Part shown: positions 34,072-45,431 of the stretch, in pieces
Layout of the letters: each line of letters starts with the position of its first letter
Numbering within the stretch: position 1 is the first letter of the stretch
From: Luteimonas wenzhouensis
GTDB lineage: Bacteria > Pseudomonadota > Gammaproteobacteria > Xanthomonadales > Xanthomonadaceae
Assembly: GCF_007859305.1 (NCBI RefSeq)
Contig: NZ_VOHE01000005.1
Location: 124,001-188,000 of the forward strand
Length of the DNA: 64,000 nucleotides
Direction of reading: 5' to 3'
The notes under the pieces: model-generated
Database searches by the model: none
The model's input: only the letters and a program-made list of their open reading frames with translations
Told to the model about the DNA's origin: nothing
Made by a program: the position numbers and the translations under genes

Positions 34072-35760
34072 GTGAAATCCCAGCTCCGCGGCCTGATCGA
34101 ACAGGCCATCGCCGCCCTGCGCGACGCAGGCACCCTGCCCGCCGACCTCGCCACGCCCGACTTCGTCGTCGAGCGTCCGAAGGACCGCGCGCATGGCGAC
34201 TTCTCCACCAATGCCGCGATGCTGCTGGCCCGGCCGGCGAAGTCGAACCCGCGCGCGCTGGCCCAGGCGCTGGTCGACGCGCTGCCGCGGGGCGACGACA
34301 TCGCCGCGGTGGAGATCGCCGGCCCCGGCTTCCTGAACTTCCGCCTCTCGCCCGGCGCATGGGGCCGGCAACTGGCGCAGGTGCACGCCCAGGGCGCGGC
34401 CTACGGCCGCAACGACAGCGGCGGCGGGCGCACGGCGGGCGTGGAGTACGTCTCGGCCAACCCTACCGGCCCGCTGCACGTGGGCCACGGCCGTGCCGGC
34501 GCGATCGGCGACTGCATCGTGCGCGTGCTCGAGGCCAACGGCTGGAACGCCAAGCGCGAGTTCTACTACAACGACGCCGGCGTGCAGATCAACAACCTGG
34601 CGCTGTCCACCCAGGCGCGCGCCAGGGGCCTCAAGCCCGGCGACGCGCAGTGGCCGGCCGACGCCTACAACGGCGACTACATCGCCGATGTCGCCGCCGC
34701 CTACCTGCGCGGCGAGAGCGTGGAGGTCGACGGCCAGGTGGTCACCGGCAAGGACGATCCGGACGACCTGGAGGCGATCCGCCGGTTCGCCGTGGCCTGG
34801 CTGCGCCGCGAGCAGAACGCCGACCTGGCCGCGTTCGGCGTGACCTTCGACGTCTACTTCCTCGAGTCATCGCTGTATACCGACGGCAAGGTCGAGGAAA
34901 CGGTCCGCACCCTGGTCGCCAACGGCCACACCTACGAGGACGGCGGCGCGCTGTGGCTGCGCACCACGGCGTTCGGCGACGACAAGGACCGCGTGATGCG
35001 CAAGTCCGACGGCACCTACACGTACTTCGTGCCGGACGTGGCCTACCACCTGTCGAAGTGGGAGCGCGGCTACGAGCGCGCGATCACCGAACTCGGCGCC
35101 GACCACCACGGGTCGCTGGCGCGGGTGAAGGCGGGCCTGCAGGCGCTGGGCAGGGGCATCCCGGAGAACTACCCCGAATACGTGCTGCACCAGATGGTCA
35201 CGGTGATGCGCGGCGGCGAGGAAGTGAAGCTGTCCAAGCGCGCCGGCAGCTACCTGACCCTGCGCGAGCTGATCGACGAGGTCGGCGCGGACGCGGTGCG
35301 CTGGTTCCTGGTCGCGCGCCGGCCCGACTCGCAGCTGGTGTTCGACATCGACCTGGCGCGCAGCCAGTCGCTGGACAACCCGGTCTACTACGTCCAGCTC
35401 TCGCACGCGCGCATCTGCGGCCTGATGCGGCAGCTGGACGAGCGCGGCCTGGGCTTCGACCTGGAGGACGGCCTGGCGCAGCCGCTGGACCTGTCCGACG
35501 ACTCGCTGCGCGCGCTGCTGATCGACCTCTCGCGCTGGCCGGAGGTGGTCGCCACCGCGGGCGCGCAGCTCGAGCCGCACCTGGTGGCGGCCTACCTGCT
35601 GGAGCTGGCGCAGGGGTTCCAGAGTTACTACAACGACCACCAGTTCCTGGTCGACGAGGCGCCGGTGCGCAATGCCCGCCTCGCGCTGGCGCTGGCGGTA
35701 CGACAGGTGCTCGCCAACGGCCTGGGGCTGCTTGGCGTGAGCGCCCCCGAACGGATGTGA
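34072..35760 (+). CDS. argS: Arginine--tRNA ligase
   Basis: A 562-aa class I synthetase. It has the N-terminal ArgRS add-on domain, the HIGH-type motif in [18 protein letters not shown], the KLSKRAG loop that stands for KMSKS, and the DALR anticodon-binding domain at the C-terminus ([13 protein letters not shown] and [15 protein letters not shown]). Start is GTG 34072; a TAAAAT box at 34038-34043 lies about 30 nt upstream. It is followed 12 bp later by a SPOR-domain gene, a common argS-ftsN-like pairing. Confidence 0.95.
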   Translation: MKSQLRGLIEQAIAALRDAGTLPADLATPDFVVERPKDRAHGDFSTNAAMLLARPAKSNPRALAQALVDALPRGDDIAAVEIAGPGFLNFRLSPGAWGRQLAQVHAQGAAYGRNDSGGGRTAGVEYVSANPTGPLHVGHGRAGAIGDCIVRVLEANGWNAKREFYYNDAGVQINNLALSTQARARGLKPGDAQWPADAYNGDYIADVAAAYLRGESVEVDGQVVTGKDDPDDLEAIRRFAVAWLRREQNADLAAFGVTFDVYFLESSLYTDGKVEETVRTLVANGHTYEDGGALWLRTTAFGDDKDRVMRKSDGTYTYFVPDVAYHLSKWERGYERAITELGADHHGSLARVKAGLQALGRGIPENYPEYVLHQMVTVMRGGEEVKLSKRAGSYLTLRELIDEVGADAVRWFLVARRPDSQLVFDIDLARSQSLDNPVYYVQLSHARICGLMRQLDERGLGFDLEDGLAQPLDLSDDSLRALLIDLSRWPEVVATAGAQLEPHLVAAYLLELAQGFQSYYNDHQFLVDEAPVRNARLALALAVRQVLANGLGLLGVSAPERM

Positions 35761-35772
35761 GACAGTAGGACC

Positions 35773-36510
35773 ATGGCGGCAAGACGCGGCAGATCCCAGG
35801 CAAGGCGTAACGACGGCGGCGGGCTCCCGGGCTGGGCGTGGATGATCCTCGGCATCGTGATCGCGCTGGCCGCGGTCATGTTCGCGCCGCGGCTGCTCAA
35901 GTCCGACCGCGCCGACGGTTTCTTCCGGCCGCAGCCCAACCCGTCGGCGCAGCCGGCGGTGAGCGCGGTCGACGAGGTCGAGCCGCCGCCGGTCGTCCGG
36001 CCGGCCGACACTGGCACCGTGCGCCCCGGCGCGGAGCCCGCGCCCGCGGGCCCTGAATACGACTTCTACACCGTCCTGCCCGAGCAGGAAGTGGCGATGA
36101 CCGACGCCGAACTCGCCGCCAGCGCGCGCGAGGAGGCCGAGCGCCAGCGCCGCACCCTGGCCGCGCAGCGCCAGCGCGAACGCGACGCCGCCGCGTTGGC
36201 CGAACCGGCCGCGCCCGCCGCCGCCGCCCCGGCCGCCGCCACCCCCGCCACCGCCGCGGCGGCGCCGGCCGCCGATGGCGCGCGCTACCTGCTGCAGGCC
36301 GGCTCGTTCAGCGCCCATGGCGATGCCGAGGCGCTCAAGGCGCGCATCGCCCTGCTGGGCCTGAGCGCCCGGGTCGAGGAAGGCACCGCGAACGGCAAGA
36401 CCGTCTACCGCGTGCGCATGGGCCCCTACGCCACCGCGACCGAGCTGGCCGAGGCCAAGCAGAAGCTGGGCAACGGCGGCCTGCCGGCGCTGGCGATCCG
36501 CGCCAACTGA
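35773..36510 (+). CDS. SPOR domain-containing protein (FtsN-like)
   Basis: A 245-aa bitopic membrane protein: basic cytoplasmic tail (1-20), one helix (WAWMILGIVIALAAVMFAP), a periplasmic Pro/Ala linker with a charged helix (about residues 110-140), and a C-terminal SPOR domain (YLLQAGSFSAHGDAEALKAR to the end) that binds denuded septal glycan. Domain order and position after argS fit the FtsN-like division proteins, though the linker is poorly conserved in general. Confidence 0.88.
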   Translation: MAARRGRSQARRNDGGGLPGWAWMILGIVIALAAVMFAPRLLKSDRADGFFRPQPNPSAQPAVSAVDEVEPPPVVRPADTGTVRPGAEPAPAGPEYDFYTVLPEQEVAMTDAELAASAREEAERQRRTLAAQRQRERDAAALAEPAAPAAAAPAAATPATAAAAPAADGARYLLQAGSFSAHGDAEALKARIALLGLSARVEEGTANGKTVYRVRMGPYATATELAEAKQKLGNGGLPALAIRAN

Positions 36511-36659
36511 GGGCACCGGCCCTGGTCCGTCGCCGCTGGTGCGACGGGCGCATGGCAGGCGCGCGGCACGAGCGCATCGGCCGGGACCGCCGCGTCGTCG
36601 CGCGTCGCAGTCCGCGCGATGCCCGGGCGGGAGACTGGCGGGACTGGAGGAGACCCGCC

Positions 36660-37013
36660 ATGGCCATCGAAGCCGCCCTGATCAAGCCCGTCGTCGACGC
36701 CCTGCTGGCGCTGTTCCGCGAAAGCAGCGACCTCAAGCTCAAGCGCAGCGCCGAGCGCGCGCTGCGCGAAGCGATCCGCGAACTGCTGCAGGCCAACCCC
36801 GACGAGAACCGCGCCCAGGCGCGGATCGCCATCGCCAAGGCCGCCGGGCTCCTGTCCGAGGATGTGGTGCTGGCCGAGGGCATGCTGGAGAAGCATCGCG
36901 CGACCAGGGCCGCCACCCGCGGCAAGTCGGCAACCGGGCGGCGCCGGGCGCGGCAGGAGAAGTTGGCGAAGCCGGCCGGCAAGGAGGCAGGGGACGGGCA
37001 GGCGCGGGGCTGA
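36660..37013 (+). CDS. Small basic hypothetical protein
   Basis: A 117-aa protein of unknown function. Residues 1-80 look like a helical bundle (MAIEAALIKPVVDALLALF to VVLAEGMLEKHRA); the last ~35 residues are Lys/Arg/Gly/Ala-rich and may bind nucleic acid. A clear GGAGGAG site lies 7-13 nt upstream of the ATG, which supports a real gene. It stands between the SPOR gene and a GC-rich repeat element. Confidence 0.65.
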   Translation: MAIEAALIKPVVDALLALFRESSDLKLKRSAERALREAIRELLQANPDENRAQARIAIAKAAGLLSEDVVLAEGMLEKHRATRAATRGKSATGRRRARQEKLAKPAGKEAGDGQARG

Positions 37014-37050
37014 GGCGGCGGTGGCTGGCCTGGCGTTGATCGCGGGCGTG

Positions 37051-37200
37051 CCCCCACCCCGGCCCTCCCCCGCAAGCGGGGGAGGGGGCTTGCAGGTCCA
37101 GTCCCGGCGTGTCCAGCGACCCACGCTCCCCCCGCAGGCGGGGATGGGCTTGCAGAAGCGTCCTCCCTCCCCCGCTTGCGGGGGAGGGCCGGGGTGGGGG
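37051..37200. repeat. GC-rich paired-palindrome element, copy 2 (perfect 36-bp arms)
   Basis: The 36-nt arms at 37051-37086 and 37165-37200 are perfect inverted copies, each beginning or ending in CCCCCACCCC and each containing its own hairpin (CCCTCCCCCGC/GCGGGGGAGGG). The 78-nt spacer carries a third short hairpin (CCCCCGCAGGCGGGG) and two direct GGCTTGCAG repeats. It matches the decayed element at 13679-13774. Confidence 0.85.
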
Positions 37201-37248
37201 TGAGCGCCCGCAATACACTTGTCGTCCCCGCCGCGTCGGAGTCCATCC

Positions 37249-38004
37249 ATGGCCCGCACCATCCTCATCACCGGCGCCACCGCCGGGTTCGGCGCCGCCG
37301 CCGTCCGGCGCTTCCTCGCCGACGGCTGGCGGGTGGTCGCCACCGGCCGCCGCGCCGGCCGCCTGCAGGCGCTGCGCGACGAACCCGGCGGCGACCGCCT
37401 GCACGTGGCCGTGTTCGACATCCGCGACGCCGACGCGATGCAGGCCGCGCTCGACGCGATCCCGGCGCCGTTCCGCGGCATCGACGTGCTGGTCAACAAC
37501 GCCGGCCTCGCGCTCGGCACCGCGCCCGCCCAGCGCGCCAGCCTCGAGCAGTGGCGGCAGATGATCGACACCAACATCACCGCCCTGGCCACGCTCACCC
37601 ATCGCCTGCTGCCGGTGCTGGTCGAGCGCCGCGGCGCGATCATCAACATCAGTTCGATCGCCGGCAGCTACCCGTATCCGGGCGGCAACGTGTACGGCGG
37701 CACCAAGGCCTTCGTCACCCAGTTCTCGCTCGGGCTGCGCTCGGACCTGCACGGCACCGGCGTGCGGGTGACCTCGATCGAGCCGGGCATGGCCGAGACC
37801 GAGTTCACCCTGGTGCGCACCGGCGGCGACCAGGCCGCCTCCGATGCGCTCTACCACGGCGCCAATCCGATGACCGCCGAGGACATCGCCGGCGTCATCC
37901 ACTACGTCGCCACCCTGCCGCCGCACCTCAACATCAACCGGCTGGAGATCATGCCGGTGAGCCAGTCGTTCGCCGGCTTCCAGGTGCACCGCGAAGGCGA
38001 CTGA
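37249..38004 (+). CDS. Short-chain dehydrogenase/reductase, YdfG-like
   Basis: A 251-aa cytoplasmic oxidoreductase of the classical SDR type. The cofactor loop is TILITGATAGFG, with an Arg pair after strand 2 (ATGRRAGR) that favours NADP. NNAGLAL, the catalytic Ser in INISSIAGSYPYPGGN and the Tyr/Lys pair in VYGGTKAFV complete the site. The late segment IEPGMAETEFTLVR is typical of YdfG, which oxidises L-allo-threonine and 3-hydroxy acids. GGAG precedes the ATG by 8 nt. Confidence 0.9.
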   Translation: MARTILITGATAGFGAAAVRRFLADGWRVVATGRRAGRLQALRDEPGGDRLHVAVFDIRDADAMQAALDAIPAPFRGIDVLVNNAGLALGTAPAQRASLEQWRQMIDTNITALATLTHRLLPVLVERRGAIINISSIAGSYPYPGGNVYGGTKAFVTQFSLGLRSDLHGTGVRVTSIEPGMAETEFTLVRTGGDQAASDALYHGANPMTAEDIAGVIHYVATLPPHLNINRLEIMPVSQSFAGFQVHREGD

Positions 38005-38083
38005 CCGGGACGGTGTCCGCTGCCGGTCGGTCGAGGCGTTGCACGGAATGGGCCGGCCGCGTCGCCGGCCGGAGGAGGCCTCC

Positions 38084-38356
38084 ATGCCCCAGTACGTGAT
38101 CGAACGCGATATCCCCGGCGCGGCTCGCCTCTTGCCCGACCAGCTGCGCGGCGTCTCGCGCAAGTCCTGCGCGGTGCTCGACGAGCTCGGCCCGGACATC
38201 CAGTGGCACCACAGCTACGTCACCGGGGACCGGGTGTACTGTGTGTACTCGGCGCCGTCCGAGGCCCTGATCCTGGAACATGCGCGCCGCGGCGGATTCC
38301 CGGCCAGCCGGATCTCGGAAGTGGCCGCGGTCATCGGCCCGGCGACGGCGGACTGA
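38084..38356 (+). CDS. DUF4242 family protein (SCO4226-like)
   Basis: A 90-aa protein starting MPQYVIERDIPGA and holding WHHSYVTGDRVYCVYSAPS, the core of DUF4242, a ferredoxin-like fold; one Streptomyces member (SCO4226) binds nickel. Role unknown. GGAGGAGG lies 5-12 nt upstream of the ATG and fixes the start. It is 79 bp after the SDR gene on the same strand. Confidence 0.85.
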   Translation: MPQYVIERDIPGAARLLPDQLRGVSRKSCAVLDELGPDIQWHHSYVTGDRVYCVYSAPSEALILEHARRGGFPASRISEVAAVIGPATAD

Positions 38357-38476
38357 CGGCACCGGAGGCCGGCCGGGAGCTGGCGCTCCGTCGACGGGGC
38401 CGGTCGGACGGGGCCACCCCGGACCTGGCCCGGGGCGGGCGGCCGGCGCCGGCGCCAGGAAAGCGGATGGCCGGCG

Positions 38477-39430
38477 CTACTGCGCCGGCACCCAGGCGAA
38501 GCTGTCGCCGCGGCGCTCGATCCGGCCCACGCCCGGGAACGGGAAGTGGGGCGAAGACACCATCAGCGATTCGTCGGCGAGGCGCGCCAGCAGCGCCTCG
38601 CGGCTGTCCTCGGCCAGGACCGGATCGCGGTCGAACTGGATCGTCCAGCGCGGGCGCTGCACCGAGATCACGTGGTGGTGGGCGCTATCGCCGATATACA
38701 GCAGGCGCGCGTCCCCGTCCGCGACCAGGTAGCCGCTGTGTCCGGGCGTGTGCCCGTCCACCGCCACCGCGCTGACCCCGGGCACGATGTCCTGCGCGCC
38801 GGGCGCGAACGTCTCCACCTGCGGTGCGATCGCCTGCGCCAGCGCCGCCTGGCCCTCGTCGGCCTGCAGCGCCGCCCATTCCGGTTCGGACATGCGCACC
38901 CTGGCGTTGGCGAAGGCGGGCCGGCCGTCGCCGTCGACTAGGCCGCCGACATGGTCGCCGTGCAGGTGGCTGATGAACACGTCGGTCACCTGCGCCGGTT
39001 CCACGCCGGCCGCCTGCAGCGAGCGCGGCAGCCGTCCGCCGTCGGCCCACTCCGCCTGCCCGGCGCCGGTGTCGAACAGGATCACGCGTTCGCCCGCCTC
39101 CACCAGCAGTCCCTGGATCGACAGCTGCAGCGGGTCGGTGGCCTCGCCCGCGGCCTCGAGCAGCGCGTCGACCTCGGCCCTGGGTTCGCCCATGGCCACG
39201 ATCGAGCCGTCGTTGGGCAGGGTGATCGTGCCGTCGCGCAGCATCGCCGCCGGCAGCGAGCCGATGCTGAAACGGTGGACGTCGGGCGAAGCCTCGGGCG
39301 CCGCTTCGGCGGCGGGCGCCTGCGCCTGCGCCTGCGCGTCCGGCTGCGCGGGCGGCTGTCCGCATGCGGCGCAGGCGAGTGCGATGGCGCCGGCCAGGGC
39401 CAGCAGGCGGTGGCGGGATGCGATGGTCAT
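38477..39430 (-). CDS. MBL-fold metallo-hydrolase, lipoprotein
   Basis: A 317-aa envelope protein. A lipobox (CAACG near residues 20-24) and an Ala/Gln/Pro tether precede the metallo-beta-lactamase domain with the metal motif SHLHGDHVGG, VDGHTPGHSGY and YIGDSAHHHV. The pattern resembles quorum-quenching-lactonase/AHL-lactonase-like and related MBL hydrolases, but the substrate is not evident. It is convergent with the DUF4242 gene and is preceded by a GGGGA ribosome site. Confidence 0.87.
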   Translation of the reverse strand: MTIASRHRLLALAGAIALACAACGQPPAQPDAQAQAQAPAAEAAPEASPDVHRFSIGSLPAAMLRDGTITLPNDGSIVAMGEPRAEVDALLEAAGEATDPLQLSIQGLLVEAGERVILFDTGAGQAEWADGGRLPRSLQAAGVEPAQVTDVFISHLHGDHVGGLVDGDGRPAFANARVRMSEPEWAALQADEGQAALAQAIAPQVETFAPGAQDIVPGVSAVAVDGHTPGHSGYLVADGDARLLYIGDSAHHHVISVQRPRWTIQFDRDPVLAEDSREALLARLADESLMVSSPHFPFPGVGRIERRGDSFAWVPAQ

Positions 39431-39595
39431 GCGGTGTTCCCCAGCGTCCAGGACGTCGGGGGCGAGGATAGCAAGGCGCCACGGCGTGGTTCGACGCCTG
39501 CGTGGCAGCGCACCAACAGGCGGCATGGCCGCGGGCGGGAAGCCGGGCGCTGGCGGCCGATGCCCCCGTGAGGGGCGTTGCCGCGTCGCCGCCGC

Positions 39596-41485
<1,890 letters not shown>

Positions 41486-41499
41486 CGCGGTCACCGGGC

Positions 41500-41519
41500 G
41501 GGGGGGGGCCTGCATTCTA
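41500..41519 (-). promoter_or_regulatory. speA promoter region: TAGAAT followed by a C9 tract at the likely start
   Basis: On the minus strand TAGAAT (41519-41514) is followed 5 nt later by nine consecutive C (41508-41500). Transcription from this box would start at the edge of or inside the C run, and the run ends 14 nt before the ATG. No good -35 is visible. Confidence 0.4.
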
Positions 41520-41553
41520 GGCCCTGCCCGGCGGCGGCAGGGCGAAGCGGCGC

Positions 41554-43386
41554 TCAGCCGGCCCGCTTGCGGTAGACCGGCTCGCCGCAGGCCTGGCGCA
41601 CCTGGCGGGCGAGCGGGCGCTGGTTGGTGCCGGTGAACAGGGCGAAACGGATCCCCGGCAGCGCCAGCGACCGGTCCAGCCGGGCCAGCCCGGCGGTCTC
41701 GCCGGCGACCGGGCCGCGCCAGTCCAGCAGCACCAGGTATTCGGCCGGGGCGCCCGCCAGCGGCGCCGCCCGCCGCGCGATCCAGGCCCGCGCGACCCGC
41801 GGCTCGCAGGCCAGCCGGGACGCCAGCCCGCGCAGTGTGTCGGGGTCCAGGTCGTGCGGCTGCAGCCCGTGCGTCCGGTCCTCGTGCGCCGGCGCCGGGT
41901 CGGCCAGCGCCGCGAAGGCGTCCCGCAGGGCGCTGGCCCGGGCGGCGGCCTCCGCGGCGAGGTCGGGGTCCAGCGCGAGCGCGTCCAGTTCCTCCAGCGC
42001 CGCCCGTGCAGCCCGCCGGTCGAGCGCCACCGCCCGCTGCAGGCGGGCCGCGCCGGCGTCCGCCTGCCCGTCGCGCAGCTGCAGCAGCCCGGCGCGCAGC
42101 AGCAACGGCACGTGGTCGGGGCTGGCGGCGAGGGCGCGCTCGTACAGCGGCAGGGGGTCGACGTCGCGCCGCACCCGTTCGGCGAGCCGGGCATGCTCGG
42201 CGAGTTCGGCCGCGGTGGGCGCGGCCAGCGCTTCGAGCTCCGCCAGCCGCCCGCGATCGGCGGCCGCTGCGTCGTACCGCGCCCGCCACTGCGCGCGCAC
42301 GGCGTCGCGCCAGGCCGCGTCGAGGCGGCGTTCCAGCCGCTCCTCCAGGTCGCCGAGCATGGCCGCGGCCGGCGCGCCGGCCGCCCCGGCCCGCGGCCGG
42401 GCCCGCAGCGCCTGCAGCCGCTGGGCCAGGGTGGGATGGGTATCGGCCGGGTCCGGCCTGCGCCCGGGCGCGTCCGGCGCGGCCAGCCGCGCCGGATCCA
42501 GGCCGCCGGCCGTCGCGGCCTGCAGCAGCGGCGCCTGCAGCTGCGCCGGCGGGTGCGACTGGACCTGCGCGCGTGCCCACAGTCGCGGCCAGAAGCGCGC
42601 CTGGAGCCGGCGCGAGGCCAGTTCGATCGCGGCCAGCGCGTCGGCGACGGCCTGGGCGCCGACCACCTGCGCGGCCACCGCGTCGGCCGCGTACTCATGG
42701 GCCCGGGCGAGCGCGCGGCTGGCGAGGTCGAAGCGTGGCGCCAGCCAGCCGTAGAACCGCGACAGCAGCCAGGCGAATCCCAGCCCGTGCGCGCCCAGGC
42801 CGTCGCGCAGCCGGTACCAGGTGCCGCGCGAGAGGTAGACCCAGGCCGCGAAGCGGCCGTCGTCGGCGGTGAAATGCCCGAACTCGTGCGCGATCACCGC
42901 CGCCAGCCGCTCGCGATCGAGCAGCCGCAGCAGCGGCAAGCCCAGCACCAGCACGTGGCGGTGGCCGAGCAGGCCGAGCGCGCGCGGGATGCTCGCGGCC
43001 CTGGCGTTGAAGTCGCCGTCGATGACGATGCCCTCGAGCGGCGGCGCGCCCGTGGCCAGGCGCAGGCGTTCGACCTCGGCCTGCAGTTCCGGCGCCTCGC
43101 CCGGCGCCAGCCGGTGGCCCTGCGGCGGTTCGAACCGCACCCACAGCGTGCGCACCACCACCGCCGCAACCGCGGCGGGTAGCAGCAGCACGTAGGCGTG
43201 CTCCGGCGCCAGCGGACCGCCGCGCAGCAGGTGCGCGGCCACCAGCACGAACGGCGCGAGCAGGAGCAGCAGCAGCGCGGCGACCACGCCGTGGCCAAGC
43301 AGGGCCAGCGCCAGCAGCCGCAGGCGCACGCCAGGCGCCGGCCACGCCGGTTCGCGCGTGTCGTCGTGCTGCCTGCCTTCGCCCAT
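41554..43386 (-). CDS. M48 family membrane metalloprotease
   Basis: A 610-aa inner-membrane protein. Two hydrophobic segments (about residues 22-50 and 65-82) precede the M48 catalytic domain with HEFGH (His167, Glu168, His171) and a likely third ligand Glu in ARAHEYAADAVAA. A further ~300 residues, Ala/Arg-rich with TPR-like helices (PLPLYERALAASPDHVPLLLRAGLLQL), and a C-terminal domain without clear homology follow. M48 membrane proteases act in quality control (HtpX-like). GGAGG precedes the ATG. Confidence 0.88.
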   Translation of the reverse strand: MGEGRQHDDTREPAWPAPGVRLRLLALALLGHGVVAALLLLLLAPFVLVAAHLLRGGPLAPEHAYVLLLPAAVAAVVVRTLWVRFEPPQGHRLAPGEAPELQAEVERLRLATGAPPLEGIVIDGDFNARAASIPRALGLLGHRHVLVLGLPLLRLLDRERLAAVIAHEFGHFTADDGRFAAWVYLSRGTWYRLRDGLGAHGLGFAWLLSRFYGWLAPRFDLASRALARAHEYAADAVAAQVVGAQAVADALAAIELASRRLQARFWPRLWARAQVQSHPPAQLQAPLLQAATAGGLDPARLAAPDAPGRRPDPADTHPTLAQRLQALRARPRAGAAGAPAAAMLGDLEERLERRLDAAWRDAVRAQWRARYDAAAADRGRLAELEALAAPTAAELAEHARLAERVRRDVDPLPLYERALAASPDHVPLLLRAGLLQLRDGQADAGAARLQRAVALDRRAARAALEELDALALDPDLAAEAAARASALRDAFAALADPAPAHEDRTHGLQPHDLDPDTLRGLASRLACEPRVARAWIARRAAPLAGAPAEYLVLLDWRGPVAGETAGLARLDRSLALPGIRFALFTGTNQRPLARQVRQACGEPVYRKRAG

Positions 43387-43450
43387 GGCGCCTCCGTTCC
43401 GTCCGGGGCCATCGTAGTGGATCGGCTCCGGCCCGTGCCCGGACGCTGGC

Positions 43451-43456
43451 TACAAT
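43451..43456 (+). promoter_or_regulatory. Candidate -10 box of speE
   Basis: TACAAT lies 83 nt upstream of the speE ATG in the divergent M48/speE region. No matching -35 stands out. Confidence 0.3.
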
Positions 43457-43533
43457 GGCGCCCCGCGGCGCGCCTGCCGCGGGGCCATGCGCAGGGCGCA
43501 CGGCGCGCACCACTCCATCCCCAGGACGTCCCC

Positions 43534-44385
43534 ATGACCGCCAGCGACTGGCTCCACGAGCAGTTCGAGCCCACCGGCTCGTCGATCGGCTTCCGCGTGA
43601 CCCGCAAGCTCGACGAGGTGCAATCGCCGTTCCAGAAGATCGAGGTCTGGGAGTCGACCGACTGGGGCAACGTGATGCTCATCGACGGCGCGATGATGGT
43701 CACCACGCGCGACAACTTCCTCTACCACGAGATGATGGCGCACCCGGCGCTGTTCACCCATCCCGACCCGAAGCGGGTGGTGATCATCGGCGGCGGCGAC
43801 TGCGGCACGCTGCGCGAGGTGCTGCGCCACCCGGGCGTGGAGAAGGCGGTGCAGTGCGACATCGACGAGCAGGTCACGCGGATGGCCGAGAAGTACTTCC
43901 CGGAACTGTGCGAGTCGAACGCCGACCCGCGCGCGCAGATCCTGTTCGACGACGGCATCGCGCACATGCGCAACGCCGAGCCGGCGAGCCTGGACGTGGT
44001 GATCGTCGATTCCACCGACCCGGTCGGGCCGGCCGAGGGCCTGTTCAACCAGGCCTTCTTCGAAAGCTGCCACCGCGCGCTGAGGGACGACGGGATCCTG
44101 GTCCAGCAGTCCGAGTCGCCGCTGGCGCTGCTGGACCTGATGCGCGAGATGCGCGCGGAGATGGCCAGGGCCGGCTTCGACAGCTTCCAGACCCTGCCGT
44201 TCCCGCAGCCGTGCTACCCCACCGGCTGGTGGAGCTGCACCATGGCGCGCAAGGGCGGGCGCGGCTTCGGTTTCCGCGAGGCCGACGCGCGGGCCAAGGC
44301 GTTCGCGACGAAGTACTACAGCGCCGAAGTGCACCTGGGCGCGCAGGCGCTGCCGCCGTTCGTGGCCCAGGCGCTGGGCGGCTGA
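43534..44385 (+). CDS. speE: Spermidine synthase
   Basis: A 283-aa aminopropyltransferase that makes spermidine from putrescine and decarboxylated SAM. IIGGGDCGTLREVLRHPGVEK is the nucleotide loop, with Asp in place of the usual Glu after strand 2 (VQCDIDEQV). DDGIAHM, the catalytic Asp in VIVDSTDPVGPAEGLF and LPFPQPCYPTGWWS are conserved. AGGA stands 8 nt before the ATG. It lies on the other side of the M48 gene from speA. Confidence 0.94.
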   Translation: MTASDWLHEQFEPTGSSIGFRVTRKLDEVQSPFQKIEVWESTDWGNVMLIDGAMMVTTRDNFLYHEMMAHPALFTHPDPKRVVIIGGGDCGTLREVLRHPGVEKAVQCDIDEQVTRMAEKYFPELCESNADPRAQILFDDGIAHMRNAEPASLDVVIVDSTDPVGPAEGLFNQAFFESCHRALRDDGILVQQSESPLALLDLMREMRAEMARAGFDSFQTLPFPQPCYPTGWWSCTMARKGGRGFGFREADARAKAFATKYYSAEVHLGAQALPPFVAQALGG

Positions 44386-44401
44386 GCCGCGTCGCGCGGC
44401 C

Positions 44402-44629
44402 TCAGGCCAGGGCGCGGCGCAGCACGTCCTCGAACGATTCCTCGCCGGCGACCTCCAGGTCGGCCGGTGCGAATGCCGCGGCGCCGGCCTCGAATGCCGC
44501 GGCGCCGGCGGGCGCGTCTGCCGACGGGGTCCGGCCGATCAGCCGCATGCGCGCCGCGTGCCCGTCCGCGGCCAGGCTGGCGACGACCGCCCGCCCGACC
44601 TGTCCGGTGGCGCCGAGGATCGCGTACAT
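44402..44629 (-). pseudogene. Truncated NmrA/SDR-type Rossmann ORF downstream of glnK
   Basis: A 75-codon frame. It starts with a good NAD(P)-binding motif (MYAILGATGQVGRAVV) as in NmrA-like proteins, but ends after the region of the third strand, so the substrate half is missing. It contains a 19-bp tandem duplication (CGAATGCCGCGGCGCCGGC at 44470-44488 and 44491-44509). A GAGGG site lies before the ATG and the gene is 9 bp from the glnK stop, so it may still be translated. It looks like a gene remnant or miniature descendant. Confidence 0.5.
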
Positions 44630-44638
44630 GACGCGCCC

Positions 44639-45091
<453 letters not shown>

Positions 45092-45142
45092 TCACGCGGT
45101 GCGGGCCACGCTGGGCGCATCCACGAACACCGGAGCCGCGGC

Positions 45143-45421
45143 ATGATCGACCTCAACCACATCGACGACCTCGCCCGCCGCCTCAGCGGCCTGGTCCCGC
45201 CCGGCCTGCGCGAGAGCCGCGAAGAGCTGCAGGAGAACTTCAAGGCCGTGCTGCAATCCGGGCTGGCCAAGCTCGACCTGGTCACCCGCGAGGAGTTCGA
45301 GGTGCAGCGCGCGGTGCTGCTGCGCACGCGCGAGAAGCTCGAACAGCTGCAGGCCACGGTCGCCGAACTGGAGGCGCGCCTGGCCAGCGGCGGGGACGCG
45401 CCCGGCCCCGACGCCGGCTGA
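45143..45421 (+). CDS. ubiK: Ubiquinone biosynthesis accessory factor UbiK (BMFP domain)
   Basis: A 92-aa helical protein: [19 protein letters not shown] then a coiled coil ([20 protein letters not shown] and onward) that is the BMFP trimerisation domain. UbiK binds UbiJ and lipids and promotes aerobic ubiquinone synthesis. GGAG precedes the ATG by 9 nt. It is followed 10 bp later by comM, a conserved pairing in gammaproteobacteria. Confidence 0.9.
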   Translation: MIDLNHIDDLARRLSGLVPPGLRESREELQENFKAVLQSGLAKLDLVTREEFEVQRAVLLRTREKLEQLQATVAELEARLASGGDAPGPDAG

Positions 45422-45431
45422 GCCCGCCGCC

